From Cetobacterium somerae ATCC BAA-474 (GTDB taxonomy: Bacteria > Fusobacteriota > Fusobacteriia > Fusobacteriales > Fusobacteriaceae), in assembly GCF_000479045.1 (NCBI RefSeq), contig NZ_KI518214.1, positions 1 to 64,000 on the forward strand: a stretch of DNA of 64,000 nt, written 5' to 3'. Under the pieces are notes generated by a model. It was not told where the DNA came from and did not search any database. It saw only the letters and a list, made by a program, of their open reading frames with translations. Positions 56,806 through 64,000 of this stretch are shown here, piece by piece; position 1 is the first letter of the stretch; every line of letters starts with the position of its first letter. Made by a program: the position numbers and the translations under genes.

Positions 56806-57219
56806 TTATTTTTTAACAGGTTCAACCATATCTTTGTAAGGCCAAGTACTCATACCTTCTTTTGAGTTATAAACATTTTTAAATCCATTTTTCTTTAAAA
56901 TTTCAGCAGCTTTTTTAGAACGATTTCCACTAACACAGAAAGTTATATATGTCTCATCTTTATTAAGCTCAGGTAAACGTTTTTCTAGCTCAGGAAGAGG
57001 GATATGTTTGGCTCCTTTAACTAAACCAGTTTTTTCAACTTCATCATTGTTTCGGACATCTAAAAGAGTACCTTTGTTTTTATTTAGAATATCCATAACT
57101 TCAGAAAGAGAAACTGTTTCGTAATAGCCTTCAACATCATTATAAGATGGAGTATTAGCAAAGGAAGTAGTGCCTAGCCCCAAAAGTAATAAAAGCATAG
57201 ATAAAATTATTTTTTTCAT
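56806..57219 (-). CDS. Secreted rhodanese-like protein
   Basis: A 137-aa exported protein: signal peptide MKKIILSMLLLLLGLGTTSFA, then a single rhodanese domain (LLDVRNNDEVEKTG) with active-site Cys in CVSGNRS. It may take part in sulfur or redox work in the periplasm. It follows mprF by 19 bp and is probably in one transcript with it. Confidence 0.85.
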   Translation of the reverse strand: MKKIILSMLLLLLGLGTTSFANTPSYNDVEGYYETVSLSEVMDILNKNKGTLLDVRNNDEVEKTGLVKGAKHIPLPELEKRLPELNKDETYITFCVSGNRSKKAAEILKKNGFKNVYNSKEGMSTWPYKDMVEPVKK

Positions 57220-57238
57220 AAAGCCTCCTTAAATTATT

Positions 57239-59785
57239 TTATTTTTTAGAAATAAGTCCTCGAATACCACCAGATATTAAAAGAGTAACATCCGTTAATA
57301 TATTTGGCAAGTTAAAAGGTCCTGAATAAGCTATGTATCTTGGTTCCCACTGAGGATTAAATTTATCTTTAAAACTACGAAGTCCTTTAAAGTTATAAAA
57401 ATGCTCTCCATGAGAAAAAATAGCACGCTCAATTTTATTCCAAAAGGAAGCTGTATTATCCTCAATACCAGCTAAAGGAGCCATTCCTAAATTAAATTTT
57501 TTAAATCCATTCTCTTTTCCGTAATTTATAACAGAGATAAAAAAGTAATCCATAGTTCCATGAACAGCTTCGTTTCTATATCTCATTAAATCAAGAGAGA
57601 TCTCTTCTTTGTTATTTGTTTCTAAAATATTTCCAAAAGCTAAAATTTTATTGTCTTTTTTTATAACGCCTACAGGAAAATTTAAAAGATATTCTTTTGT
57701 AAATTTTCCAAGAGAAAACCCTTTTTCTTTTGCATTTTTATCTTGTAACCATTCATTAGAGATGCTCTCTAAATCATCTAAAATTTCAGGAACTTTTTCA
57801 ACTGGAATAACTTCAAAAGTATATCCCTCTTTTTCAACTCTATTAAAAGCATGTCTAAGAGGTTTAGCATCACTTCCATCGAGAGTAAAATTTTCTAAAT
57901 GAACTTGAGCAAACTCACCAATTTTTAAAAAACTAAGTCCAACATCTAAGTAATAATTTAGATAATTTTTATTGATTTCATAGAAAACAGTCTCTTTTTT
58001 ATTAGCTTTACAGTGATTATAAAATTTCCAAATACAGCTTCCAAAAGTTTTTTCATCTCCAACGGGATCTCCCATAGCCACAAATGAGTGACCACTTTTT
58101 CCAAACATAATAAAAGAGTTTTTACTATCATCAAAGATTATCTCTTTATCACCTAAAAGAGATAGATATGCATCAGTTGTACTAGAAAGACTGATACAAT
58201 TTCTTAAATCTTTATCTGTTGGAGAGTTTTCTTCTGGGAGAGTTTCAGTATTTTTTTCTTCAACAGAAGATTTTCTCTTTTCACTAATAACATTTAAGAT
58301 GATTAATATAGCAAATGCAAAGAAAATTCCTAAAAGTGTATTTGAGAAACTCCAAGATATTTTTGAAAAAAATTCAGTTTCTTTATATGAAAAAATTCCA
58401 AGGTACACTCCAATTAAAATAACTAGTATTATAGTAGAAAGTTTTTTAAAAGATGGTTTTTCAGAGAAAAAAGTATTTTTTCTATAAAAATAATCTTTAG
58501 TAGGAATTGTTCCTATGAAACTTAAAGTTAAAAAAATTGTAAAAAATAGATGAAACTCTTTTACAATAGATAGAACAATAGAACATCCTAAAAAAAATAG
58601 AGATACAAAATAAGCAAGTTCAAATCGTTTTTCAATATAGTAAGCTAAAAATAACAGAGTAGTTCCTATAGCTGCTCCAATAAAATGAGAAGTTTCTAAA
58701 TTTAAAAATGGAAATACAACTTCAATTTTTGTTATTAAGCTAGAGGGGAACGGAAAAAATCCAGAAAAAATAAGTATAATTCCAGATAAAGTTATGATTA
58801 TACTTAAAAAATTAGGAAATTGTGAAAAAATAATTTTTTCCATCTCTGTAATTTTAGTATTATCTTTTCTAATAAAAAGATGATAAATTGTGAAAATAGT
58901 AAAAGCTACAAGTAGCGGTATAAAAAAATAAGCTATTCTATATACTAAAAGAGCTCCAATGATTTTGTCTGATGAGTAAGCTCCTCCTAATAACGTTAGG
59001 AAAATCAGATCGAAAACTCCAATTCCTCCAGGGACATTGCTTAAAAAACCTAAGATTTGTGCAATGATAAAAATAGCTAAAAAATGAAAGAAATCAATTC
59101 TATTATGTGGAGGTAGTGCAAAATACAATACAAAACTTAAAGAAACCCAATCAGCAAGAGCTATTAAAATTCTATTTATTAAAATTGTATTGGTATTTTT
59201 GTGCTTTTTTATAATTACTCCTGTAAAAACAGTAGCTCCAATTAAAAGTATTACTCCAATGGGAACTGTTGTATCTATAGGTAGTTTTATAGGTAACTTT
59301 ATTTGCACTAAAGATATAGGAAGAAGTGTTAAAAAAACACCACCAATCCAAAGTAAACCCAGCCAGAAGGTTGTATAGCAAAAGATAACTACATTCATAA
59401 TTGTTTTATATGGAACTCCTAGAAGGGAGTACAGGTTTAATCTAAGTCCAGATGCAGTTAGACCAGAAAGACCAATAGAGTTAGCAAAAGCAAAACTAAT
59501 AAAAGAAACAAAACTTATATTTTTTCTAGGAAGACTGTAGTTTTCATTTTTAAATGCTAAGACATCAAAACAAGTTAGAATAAGATAATCTAAACAAACA
59601 AAAAAAATAATTAAAGTTATTGCCCAAAATGGTATAGCTTCAATTGAAGATTTTAAATCATGAAGATTATATTTTTTTAGCTCCTTGTGTATAAAAAATA
59701 TAGCAACTAAAAAAATGGTTAATTCAGCTGCAATTTTAAAATATTCAATAATTTTTTTCCTATTAAATTTTGAAACATTTTCCAT
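57239..59785 (-). CDS. mprF: Bifunctional phosphatidylglycerol lysyltransferase/flippase
   Basis: An 848-aa protein adding lysine from Lys-tRNA to phosphatidylglycerol, making the membrane more positive and resistant to cationic peptides. The N-terminal half has about eight flippase helices (LSNVPGGIGVFDLIFLTLLG). More helices follow, and then a C-terminal GNAT-like synthase domain from residue about 530 (FGKSGHSFVAMGDPVGDEK, LMRYRNEAVHGTMDYFF, FNLGMAPLAG). Length fits the family. Exact aminoacyl donor (Lys or Ala) cannot be told. Confidence 0.92.
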   Translation of the reverse strand: MENVSKFNRKKIIEYFKIAAELTIFLVAIFFIHKELKKYNLHDLKSSIEAIPFWAITLIIFFVCLDYLILTCFDVLAFKNENYSLPRKNISFVSFISFAFANSIGLSGLTASGLRLNLYSLLGVPYKTIMNVVIFCYTTFWLGLLWIGGVFLTLLPISLVQIKLPIKLPIDTTVPIGVILLIGATVFTGVIIKKHKNTNTILINRILIALADWVSLSFVLYFALPPHNRIDFFHFLAIFIIAQILGFLSNVPGGIGVFDLIFLTLLGGAYSSDKIIGALLVYRIAYFFIPLLVAFTIFTIYHLFIRKDNTKITEMEKIIFSQFPNFLSIIITLSGIILIFSGFFPFPSSLITKIEVVFPFLNLETSHFIGAAIGTTLLFLAYYIEKRFELAYFVSLFFLGCSIVLSIVKEFHLFFTIFLTLSFIGTIPTKDYFYRKNTFFSEKPSFKKLSTIILVILIGVYLGIFSYKETEFFSKISWSFSNTLLGIFFAFAILIILNVISEKRKSSVEEKNTETLPEENSPTDKDLRNCISLSSTTDAYLSLLGDKEIIFDDSKNSFIMFGKSGHSFVAMGDPVGDEKTFGSCIWKFYNHCKANKKETVFYEINKNYLNYYLDVGLSFLKIGEFAQVHLENFTLDGSDAKPLRHAFNRVEKEGYTFEVIPVEKVPEILDDLESISNEWLQDKNAKEKGFSLGKFTKEYLLNFPVGVIKKDNKILAFGNILETNNKEEISLDLMRYRNEAVHGTMDYFFISVINYGKENGFKKFNLGMAPLAGIEDNTASFWNKIERAIFSHGEHFYNFKGLRSFKDKFNPQWEPRYIAYSGPFNLPNILTDVTLLISGGIRGLISKK

Positions 59786-59926
59786 AGTAACCCCACCTCA
59801 TTAATTAAATATAACTATAATAGATTTACAAAAAAAACTACAGAATCCTCTATTAAATAAAAATAAAAAAAAGAATACTTAATTTACCTAAGTTAAATAA
59901 GTGAGATAATATATAAATAAAAAATC

Positions 59927-59955
59927 TTGTAAAAATGTTCTAAATACAATATAAT
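59927..59955 (+). promoter_or_regulatory. Promoter of the alpha-galactoside operon
   Basis: TTGTAA, 17 bp, TATAAT. A candidate LacI-type operator AAACACGCGTTCAT with ACGCGT core at about 59972-59987 lies just downstream, so the regulator may control itself. Confidence 0.6.
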
Positions 59956-60007
59956 CGTTTTATAAATATAATAAACACGCGTTCATAAAACAAGAAGGAG
60001 AAAAAAT

Positions 60008-61033
60008 GTGAAGATAAATAGCACGAAGGTAGCCCAAATAGCTGGAGTTTCAAGAAGCACAGTTTCAAGAGTTATAAATAACTACTCAAATGTTCCTTCA
60101 GAAACAAGAGAAAAAATTTTAAAGATTATAGATGAGTTGGGATATATTCCAAATACAAGTGCTCAGGTTTTAGCTGGAAAAAAGAGCAGAACAATTGGAC
60201 TTTTTATTTATGGTGATAATAATGATAAAAGTAAAATATTAGATAATGGATTATCTTTTGGTTATTACTTAGATTTTATAAATAGAGTTTTAAAAGAGGC
60301 ATTAAAATTGGATTATCAATTACTAGTTGATGTAATAAATGATAATAACTTTTCTAAAGTGGAGTCTTTATATGTAAATAGAGATATTATTGGAGGAATA
60401 TTTATAGGATTTAAAGAGGGGGATGAAAATATTCAAAAGATAATAAAACAACACTCACCAATAGTATTAGTTGATTATCTTTCAAATCCAAATTGTGAAA
60501 ATAAGGAAGTTTATTATATAAATACAGAAGATTTTAATGGAGCTAAAGAAGCTACTGAACATCTTATAAATTTAGGTAAAAAAAGAGTGATTCACATTTC
60601 AGGAGATAGATGTAAACTTTCTGGAAAAGAAAGAGAAAAAGGCTACATAGAAGCTATGAAAAAATTTGGAATGACTCCAATGATTTATAACGGTAACTAT
60701 TCTGATGAAAAAGCTACAGAGATAATTATGAATCTATTGGAAAAAAATATAGAGTTTGATGGAGTATTTTGTGCCAATGATAATATGAGTTACTGTGTAA
60801 ATAATGTTTTAAAAGAAAATGGAAAAGAGAATATTCCAATTATAGGGTTTGATAATTTAAGAAATACAATTCCTTTAGGACTTATGTCAGTAGCTCCAGA
60901 TATAAATAATTTAGCTAAAACAGCAGTGGAACTATTTCAAAATGATAAAGGAGAAAAACAAAAAGTTACTTTTATAAAAACAACTTTGATAAAAGGACTA
61001 AAAGAGTATATAAAAGAGAGCTATTTAGACTAA
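60008..61033 (+). CDS. LacI/GalR-family regulator
   Basis: A 341-aa repressor: HTH STKVAQIAGVSRSTVSRVIN, hinge LGYIPNTSAQVLAG, then a sugar-binding domain with IIGFDNLRNT. GTG start with AAGGAG-like SD. First gene of an operon with alpha-galactosidase (12 bp) and a MelB-like carrier, so its ligand is probably an alpha-galactoside. Confidence 0.85.
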   Translation: MKINSTKVAQIAGVSRSTVSRVINNYSNVPSETREKILKIIDELGYIPNTSAQVLAGKKSRTIGLFIYGDNNDKSKILDNGLSFGYYLDFINRVLKEALKLDYQLLVDVINDNNFSKVESLYVNRDIIGGIFIGFKEGDENIQKIIKQHSPIVLVDYLSNPNCENKEVYYINTEDFNGAKEATEHLINLGKKRVIHISGDRCKLSGKEREKGYIEAMKKFGMTPMIYNGNYSDEKATEIIMNLLEKNIEFDGVFCANDNMSYCVNNVLKENGKENIPIIGFDNLRNTIPLGLMSVAPDINNLAKTAVELFQNDKGEKQKVTFIKTTLIKGLKEYIKESYLD

Positions 61034-61045
61034 CTAGGAGGAAAG

Positions 61046-63241
61046 ATGATATATATAAACGAGGAGAAAAAGGAGTTTCATTTACAAAGTTTAAATATGA
61101 GTTATATATTTAATGTCATGAAAAATGGACAGTTAGGTAATTTATACTTTGGTAAAAAAATAAAACATAGAGAAAGTTTTTCTCATTTTTTCAATCAACC
61201 AGAAGTAGGTATAGGAATAATAGCTCATCATGAAGAGGATCCTGGATTTTCACTAGAGTATTATAAACAAGAGTATCCATCATATGGAACGACAGATTTT
61301 AGAAAACCAGCTTTTCAAATAGAGAGCAATGATGGTAGTAGAGTAACGGAGTTTGTATATAAAGCTTATAGAATATATAAAGGAAAAGAAAAATTAAAAG
61401 GATTACCCTCAACTTATATGGAAAGTGAGGAGGAGGGAGAAACTTTAGAGATAGAGTTAGTAGATGCTATTTTAAATTGTAAACTATTTTTAACATATAC
61501 GATTTATAAAAATAGAGATGTGATAACTAGAAATGCAAGATTTGAAAATTGTGGAAAAGAGAGTGTAAATATCCATAGGGCCATGAGTTTTGCACTAGAT
61601 CTTCCAGATTATAATTACGAGATGATACATCTTTCAGGAGCTTGGGCAAGAGAAAGATTTATAAAAAATAGAAAGCTTGAAGTTGGATGTCAGTATATTG
61701 ACAGTACAAGAGGAGCGAGCAGCGCTCACCAAAATCCATTTATAATTTTAAAAAGACCTGAAACAACTGAAAATATGGGGGAAAGTATAGGATTTGCTTT
61801 AGTTTATTCAGGAAACTTCTTAGCACATGTAGAAGTTGACCATTTTGATGCAACAAGAGTTACAATGGGGATTAATCCATTTGATTTTAAATGGGAATTG
61901 AATGGAGGAGATAGCTTTCAAACTCCAGAAGCAATAATTGTTTATAGTGATAAAGGTATGAATGATTTAAGCCAAACTTTCCATAAACTTTTCCGTGAGA
62001 GAGTTGCAAGAGGGGAGTGGAGAGATAAAGAAAGACCAATTTTAGTTAATAACTGGGAAGCGACATATTTTGACTTTAATGAGGAAAAAATTGTAGCTAT
62101 GGCAGGAAAAGCAAAAGAGTTAGGATTTGAACTTTTTGTTTTAGATGACGGTTGGTTTGGAAAAAGAAATGATGATAAAACATCTTTAGGAGATTGGTTT
62201 CCAAATTTAGAAAAACTGCCAAATGGAGTAAAAGGATTAGGAGAAAAAGTAGTAAAAGAGGGGATTAAATTTGGACTTTGGTTTGAGCCAGAGATGATTA
62301 GTAAAAATAGTAGGTTATATGAGGAGCATCCAGATTGGATTTTAGGAGTTAAAAATAGAAGATTATCAATGGGAAGAAATCAATATATATTAGACCTTTC
62401 AAAAGAGGAGGTTAGAGATTATATAGTAAATATTTTATCTGAAAGATTTTCAGAAGCACCAATAAGTTATGTAAAATGGGATATGAATAGAAATATGACA
62501 GAGATAACATATCAAGATTTACCGCATAAGTACATACTTGGATTATATGAAATCTTAGAGACATTAACAACTAAGTTTCCACATATACTATTTGAATCAT
62601 GTGCATCAGGAGGGGGAAGATTTGATGCAGGAATGTTACACTATATGCCACAAGTTTGGACTAGTGATGATACAGATGCAATAGTAAGACTTAATATTCA
62701 ACATGGAACATCGTTAGCTTATCCTTTAATATCAATGGGAGCTCATGTATCAGATATACCAAATCATCAAACAGCGAGAAAGACTAGTTTAAAAACAAGA
62801 AATGATGTAGCGACTTTTGGAAACTTTGGATATGAATTGAATCTTTTAGACTTTGATACTAAAATGGGGGAAGAGGTAAAGCAGTATTTGAATTTTTATA
62901 AAAGTAATAGAAAACTTATACAATTTGGAGATTTTTATAGATTAGAAAGTCCTTTTGAAGGAAATACAGCAGCTTGGATGGTTGTAAATAAAGAAAAAGA
63001 TGAGGTTTTAGTTGGACATTTTACAATTTTAGCTGAACCAAATCCAGGATATAATAAAAAAGTGATACTAAAAGGTTTAGATTCTGAGAAAAAATATTTA
63101 GTAAATGATGCATTTGAAGCTTATGGAGATGAACTTATGAGTGTTGGAATTGTATTTCCACAACCAGAGAGATATTTTTCAAAAGATTCAGAAACTCAAG
63201 ATTTTAAAAGCAAAATTTTTAAATTAAAAGAGATTAAATAA
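61046..63241 (+). CDS. Alpha-galactosidase (GH36)
   Basis: A 731-aa enzyme releasing galactose from melibiose, raffinose and similar sugars. N-terminal beta-sandwich (about 1-320), then the catalytic barrel: FVLDDGWFGKR, LWFEPEMIS, YVKWDMNR (nucleophile Asp) and TSDDTDA (acid/base Asp), plus ESCASGGGRFD. No signal peptide, so cytoplasmic. SD TAGGAGG. Confidence 0.93.
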   Translation: MIYINEEKKEFHLQSLNMSYIFNVMKNGQLGNLYFGKKIKHRESFSHFFNQPEVGIGIIAHHEEDPGFSLEYYKQEYPSYGTTDFRKPAFQIESNDGSRVTEFVYKAYRIYKGKEKLKGLPSTYMESEEEGETLEIELVDAILNCKLFLTYTIYKNRDVITRNARFENCGKESVNIHRAMSFALDLPDYNYEMIHLSGAWARERFIKNRKLEVGCQYIDSTRGASSAHQNPFIILKRPETTENMGESIGFALVYSGNFLAHVEVDHFDATRVTMGINPFDFKWELNGGDSFQTPEAIIVYSDKGMNDLSQTFHKLFRERVARGEWRDKERPILVNNWEATYFDFNEEKIVAMAGKAKELGFELFVLDDGWFGKRNDDKTSLGDWFPNLEKLPNGVKGLGEKVVKEGIKFGLWFEPEMISKNSRLYEEHPDWILGVKNRRLSMGRNQYILDLSKEEVRDYIVNILSERFSEAPISYVKWDMNRNMTEITYQDLPHKYILGLYEILETLTTKFPHILFESCASGGGRFDAGMLHYMPQVWTSDDTDAIVRLNIQHGTSLAYPLISMGAHVSDIPNHQTARKTSLKTRNDVATFGNFGYELNLLDFDTKMGEEVKQYLNFYKSNRKLIQFGDFYRLESPFEGNTAAWMVVNKEKDEVLVGHFTILAEPNPGYNKKVILKGLDSEKKYLVNDAFEAYGDELMSVGIVFPQPERYFSKDSETQDFKSKIFKLKEIK

Positions 63242-63261
63242 AAACTCACGGGAGGAGTATA

Positions 63262-64000
63262 ATGGTTAGTTTAAAAACAAAATTATCATACGGTTTAGGT
63301 GCTTTAGGAAAAGATTATGCTTGTGCAATAGTTTATATATTTTTAATGTATTACTTTACAGATGTTTTAGGTTTAGCGCCGGCATTTGTAGGAACACTAT
63401 TTTTAGTAGCTAGAATGTGGGATGCAATAAATGACCCAGCTATGGGGATGATTGTAGATAATACTAGAAGTAAGTGGGGGAAATTTAGACCTTGGATTTT
63501 AATTGGAACTCTTTTAAATGCTATTACAGTAGTTGGAATGTTTACTAAACCAGAGGCATTTAGTGGAAAAAGTTTATATATTTATATATCTATTATGTAT
63601 ATTTTGTGGGGGATGACTTATACAGTTATGGATATACCATTTTGGTCTATGATACCAGCTCTTTCTGATGATAAAAAAGAAAGAGAGGAGATAGCAGTAG
63701 TACCTAGAATATTTGCAAGTTTAGCTTGGTTATCACTTGGAAGTTTAGGTTTACCACTAATAGCATTTTTAGGAAAAGGAAATGAGGGAAGGGGATTCTC
63801 ATTACTATCACTTGGAATTGCAGGAGTATTTATTTTAACAACTTTACTAATGGTAACAAATGTAAAAGAGCAAATAAAAACTAAGAAAAATAGTGAAAAG
63901 ATAAATTTAAAAGAAGCTTTTAGATTAATTTTGAAAAATGATCAACTAGTAGCATTAATAGGAACAGTTTTAATGTATAACTTAATGGCTCAAATTTCAG
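63262..64000 (+). CDS. MelB-like GPH sugar/cation symporter (partial)
   Basis: The start of a sugar carrier cut off by the window edge (246 codons seen). SD GGGAGGAG, ATG 63262. The MFS/GPH pattern is clear: KLSYGLGALGKDYACAIVY, FLVARMWDAINDPAMG (cation and sugar site Asp), SKWGKFRPWI and DIPFWSMIPAL. It imports alpha-galactosides for the preceding enzyme. Confidence 0.88.
   Translation, partial: MVSLKTKLSYGLGALGKDYACAIVYIFLMYYFTDVLGLAPAFVGTLFLVARMWDAINDPAMGMIVDNTRSKWGKFRPWILIGTLLNAITVVGMFTKPEAFSGKSLYIYISIMYILWGMTYTVMDIPFWSMIPALSDDKKEREEIAVVPRIFASLAWLSLGSLGLPLIAFLGKGNEGRGFSLLSLGIAGVFILTTLLMVTNVKEQIKTKKNSEKINLKEAFRLILKNDQLVALIGTVLMYNLMAQIS

Overview
The window is very AT-rich, low-GC DNA. It carries strong Shine-Dalgarno (SD) sites, frequent TTG/GTG starts, and a malB-malH-malR maltose set like the one known from Fusobacterium mortiferum. 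Together with the ribose, nitrate, agmatine and glutamine genes this points to a Fusobacteriaceae chromosome, probably Cetobacterium or the F. mortiferum group (inference from gene content; no 16S gene is present).

Left third (about 1-21 kb): an accessory, plasmid- or phage-like island. It starts with a single-strand annealing protein, a Gp157-like protein, a DUF4942 adenine methyltransferase gene split by a complete group II intron (2884-5593), a RadC-like protein and a YubB/Api92-like protein. A four-gene secreted/membrane cassette follows. Next is a possible replication module: a minus-strand protein flanked by an unusual set of nested hairpins, including two copies of a three-way-junction element. 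After an HU gene come a lipase-centred operon, an Abi-alpha (DUF4393) protein and a RES-like three-gene operon. From 20.7 to 21.7 kb there is a gene-poor border with direct repeats, a G-rich hairpin and two copies of a 32-nt motif exactly 100 bp apart.

Middle (21.7-45 kb): core metabolism. It holds nrdH-nrdA-nrdB (ribonucleotide reductase); a maltose PTS and GH4 6-phospho-alpha-glucosidase divergent from a LacI-family regulator; a second PTS with a GH13 alpha-glucosidase and an EEP-family protein; a minus-strand nitrate-reductase-like operon (molybdoenzyme, FeS protein, FAD oxidoreductase, TDT channel); a ribose operon rbsKDACB; and a secreted FMN-binding protein.

Right part (44.6-64 kb): a probable acid-tolerance and nitrogen block of an APC permease, agmatine deiminase and N-carbamoylputrescine amidase, a split ThrE exporter, a ClC antiporter, a GadC-like antiporter, glutaminase and an ammonium channel. 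After it come a 7-alpha-hydroxysteroid dehydrogenase-like SDR, a rhodanese with MprF, and an alpha-galactoside operon (LacI-type regulator, GH36 alpha-galactosidase, MelB-like carrier) that runs off the right edge.

The most unusual unexplained structure is the hairpin set at 10506-12578 around the putative replication gene. Next are the 100-bp-spaced tandem motif at 21281-21412 and the intron-split methyltransferase, whose exons rejoin exactly in frame.
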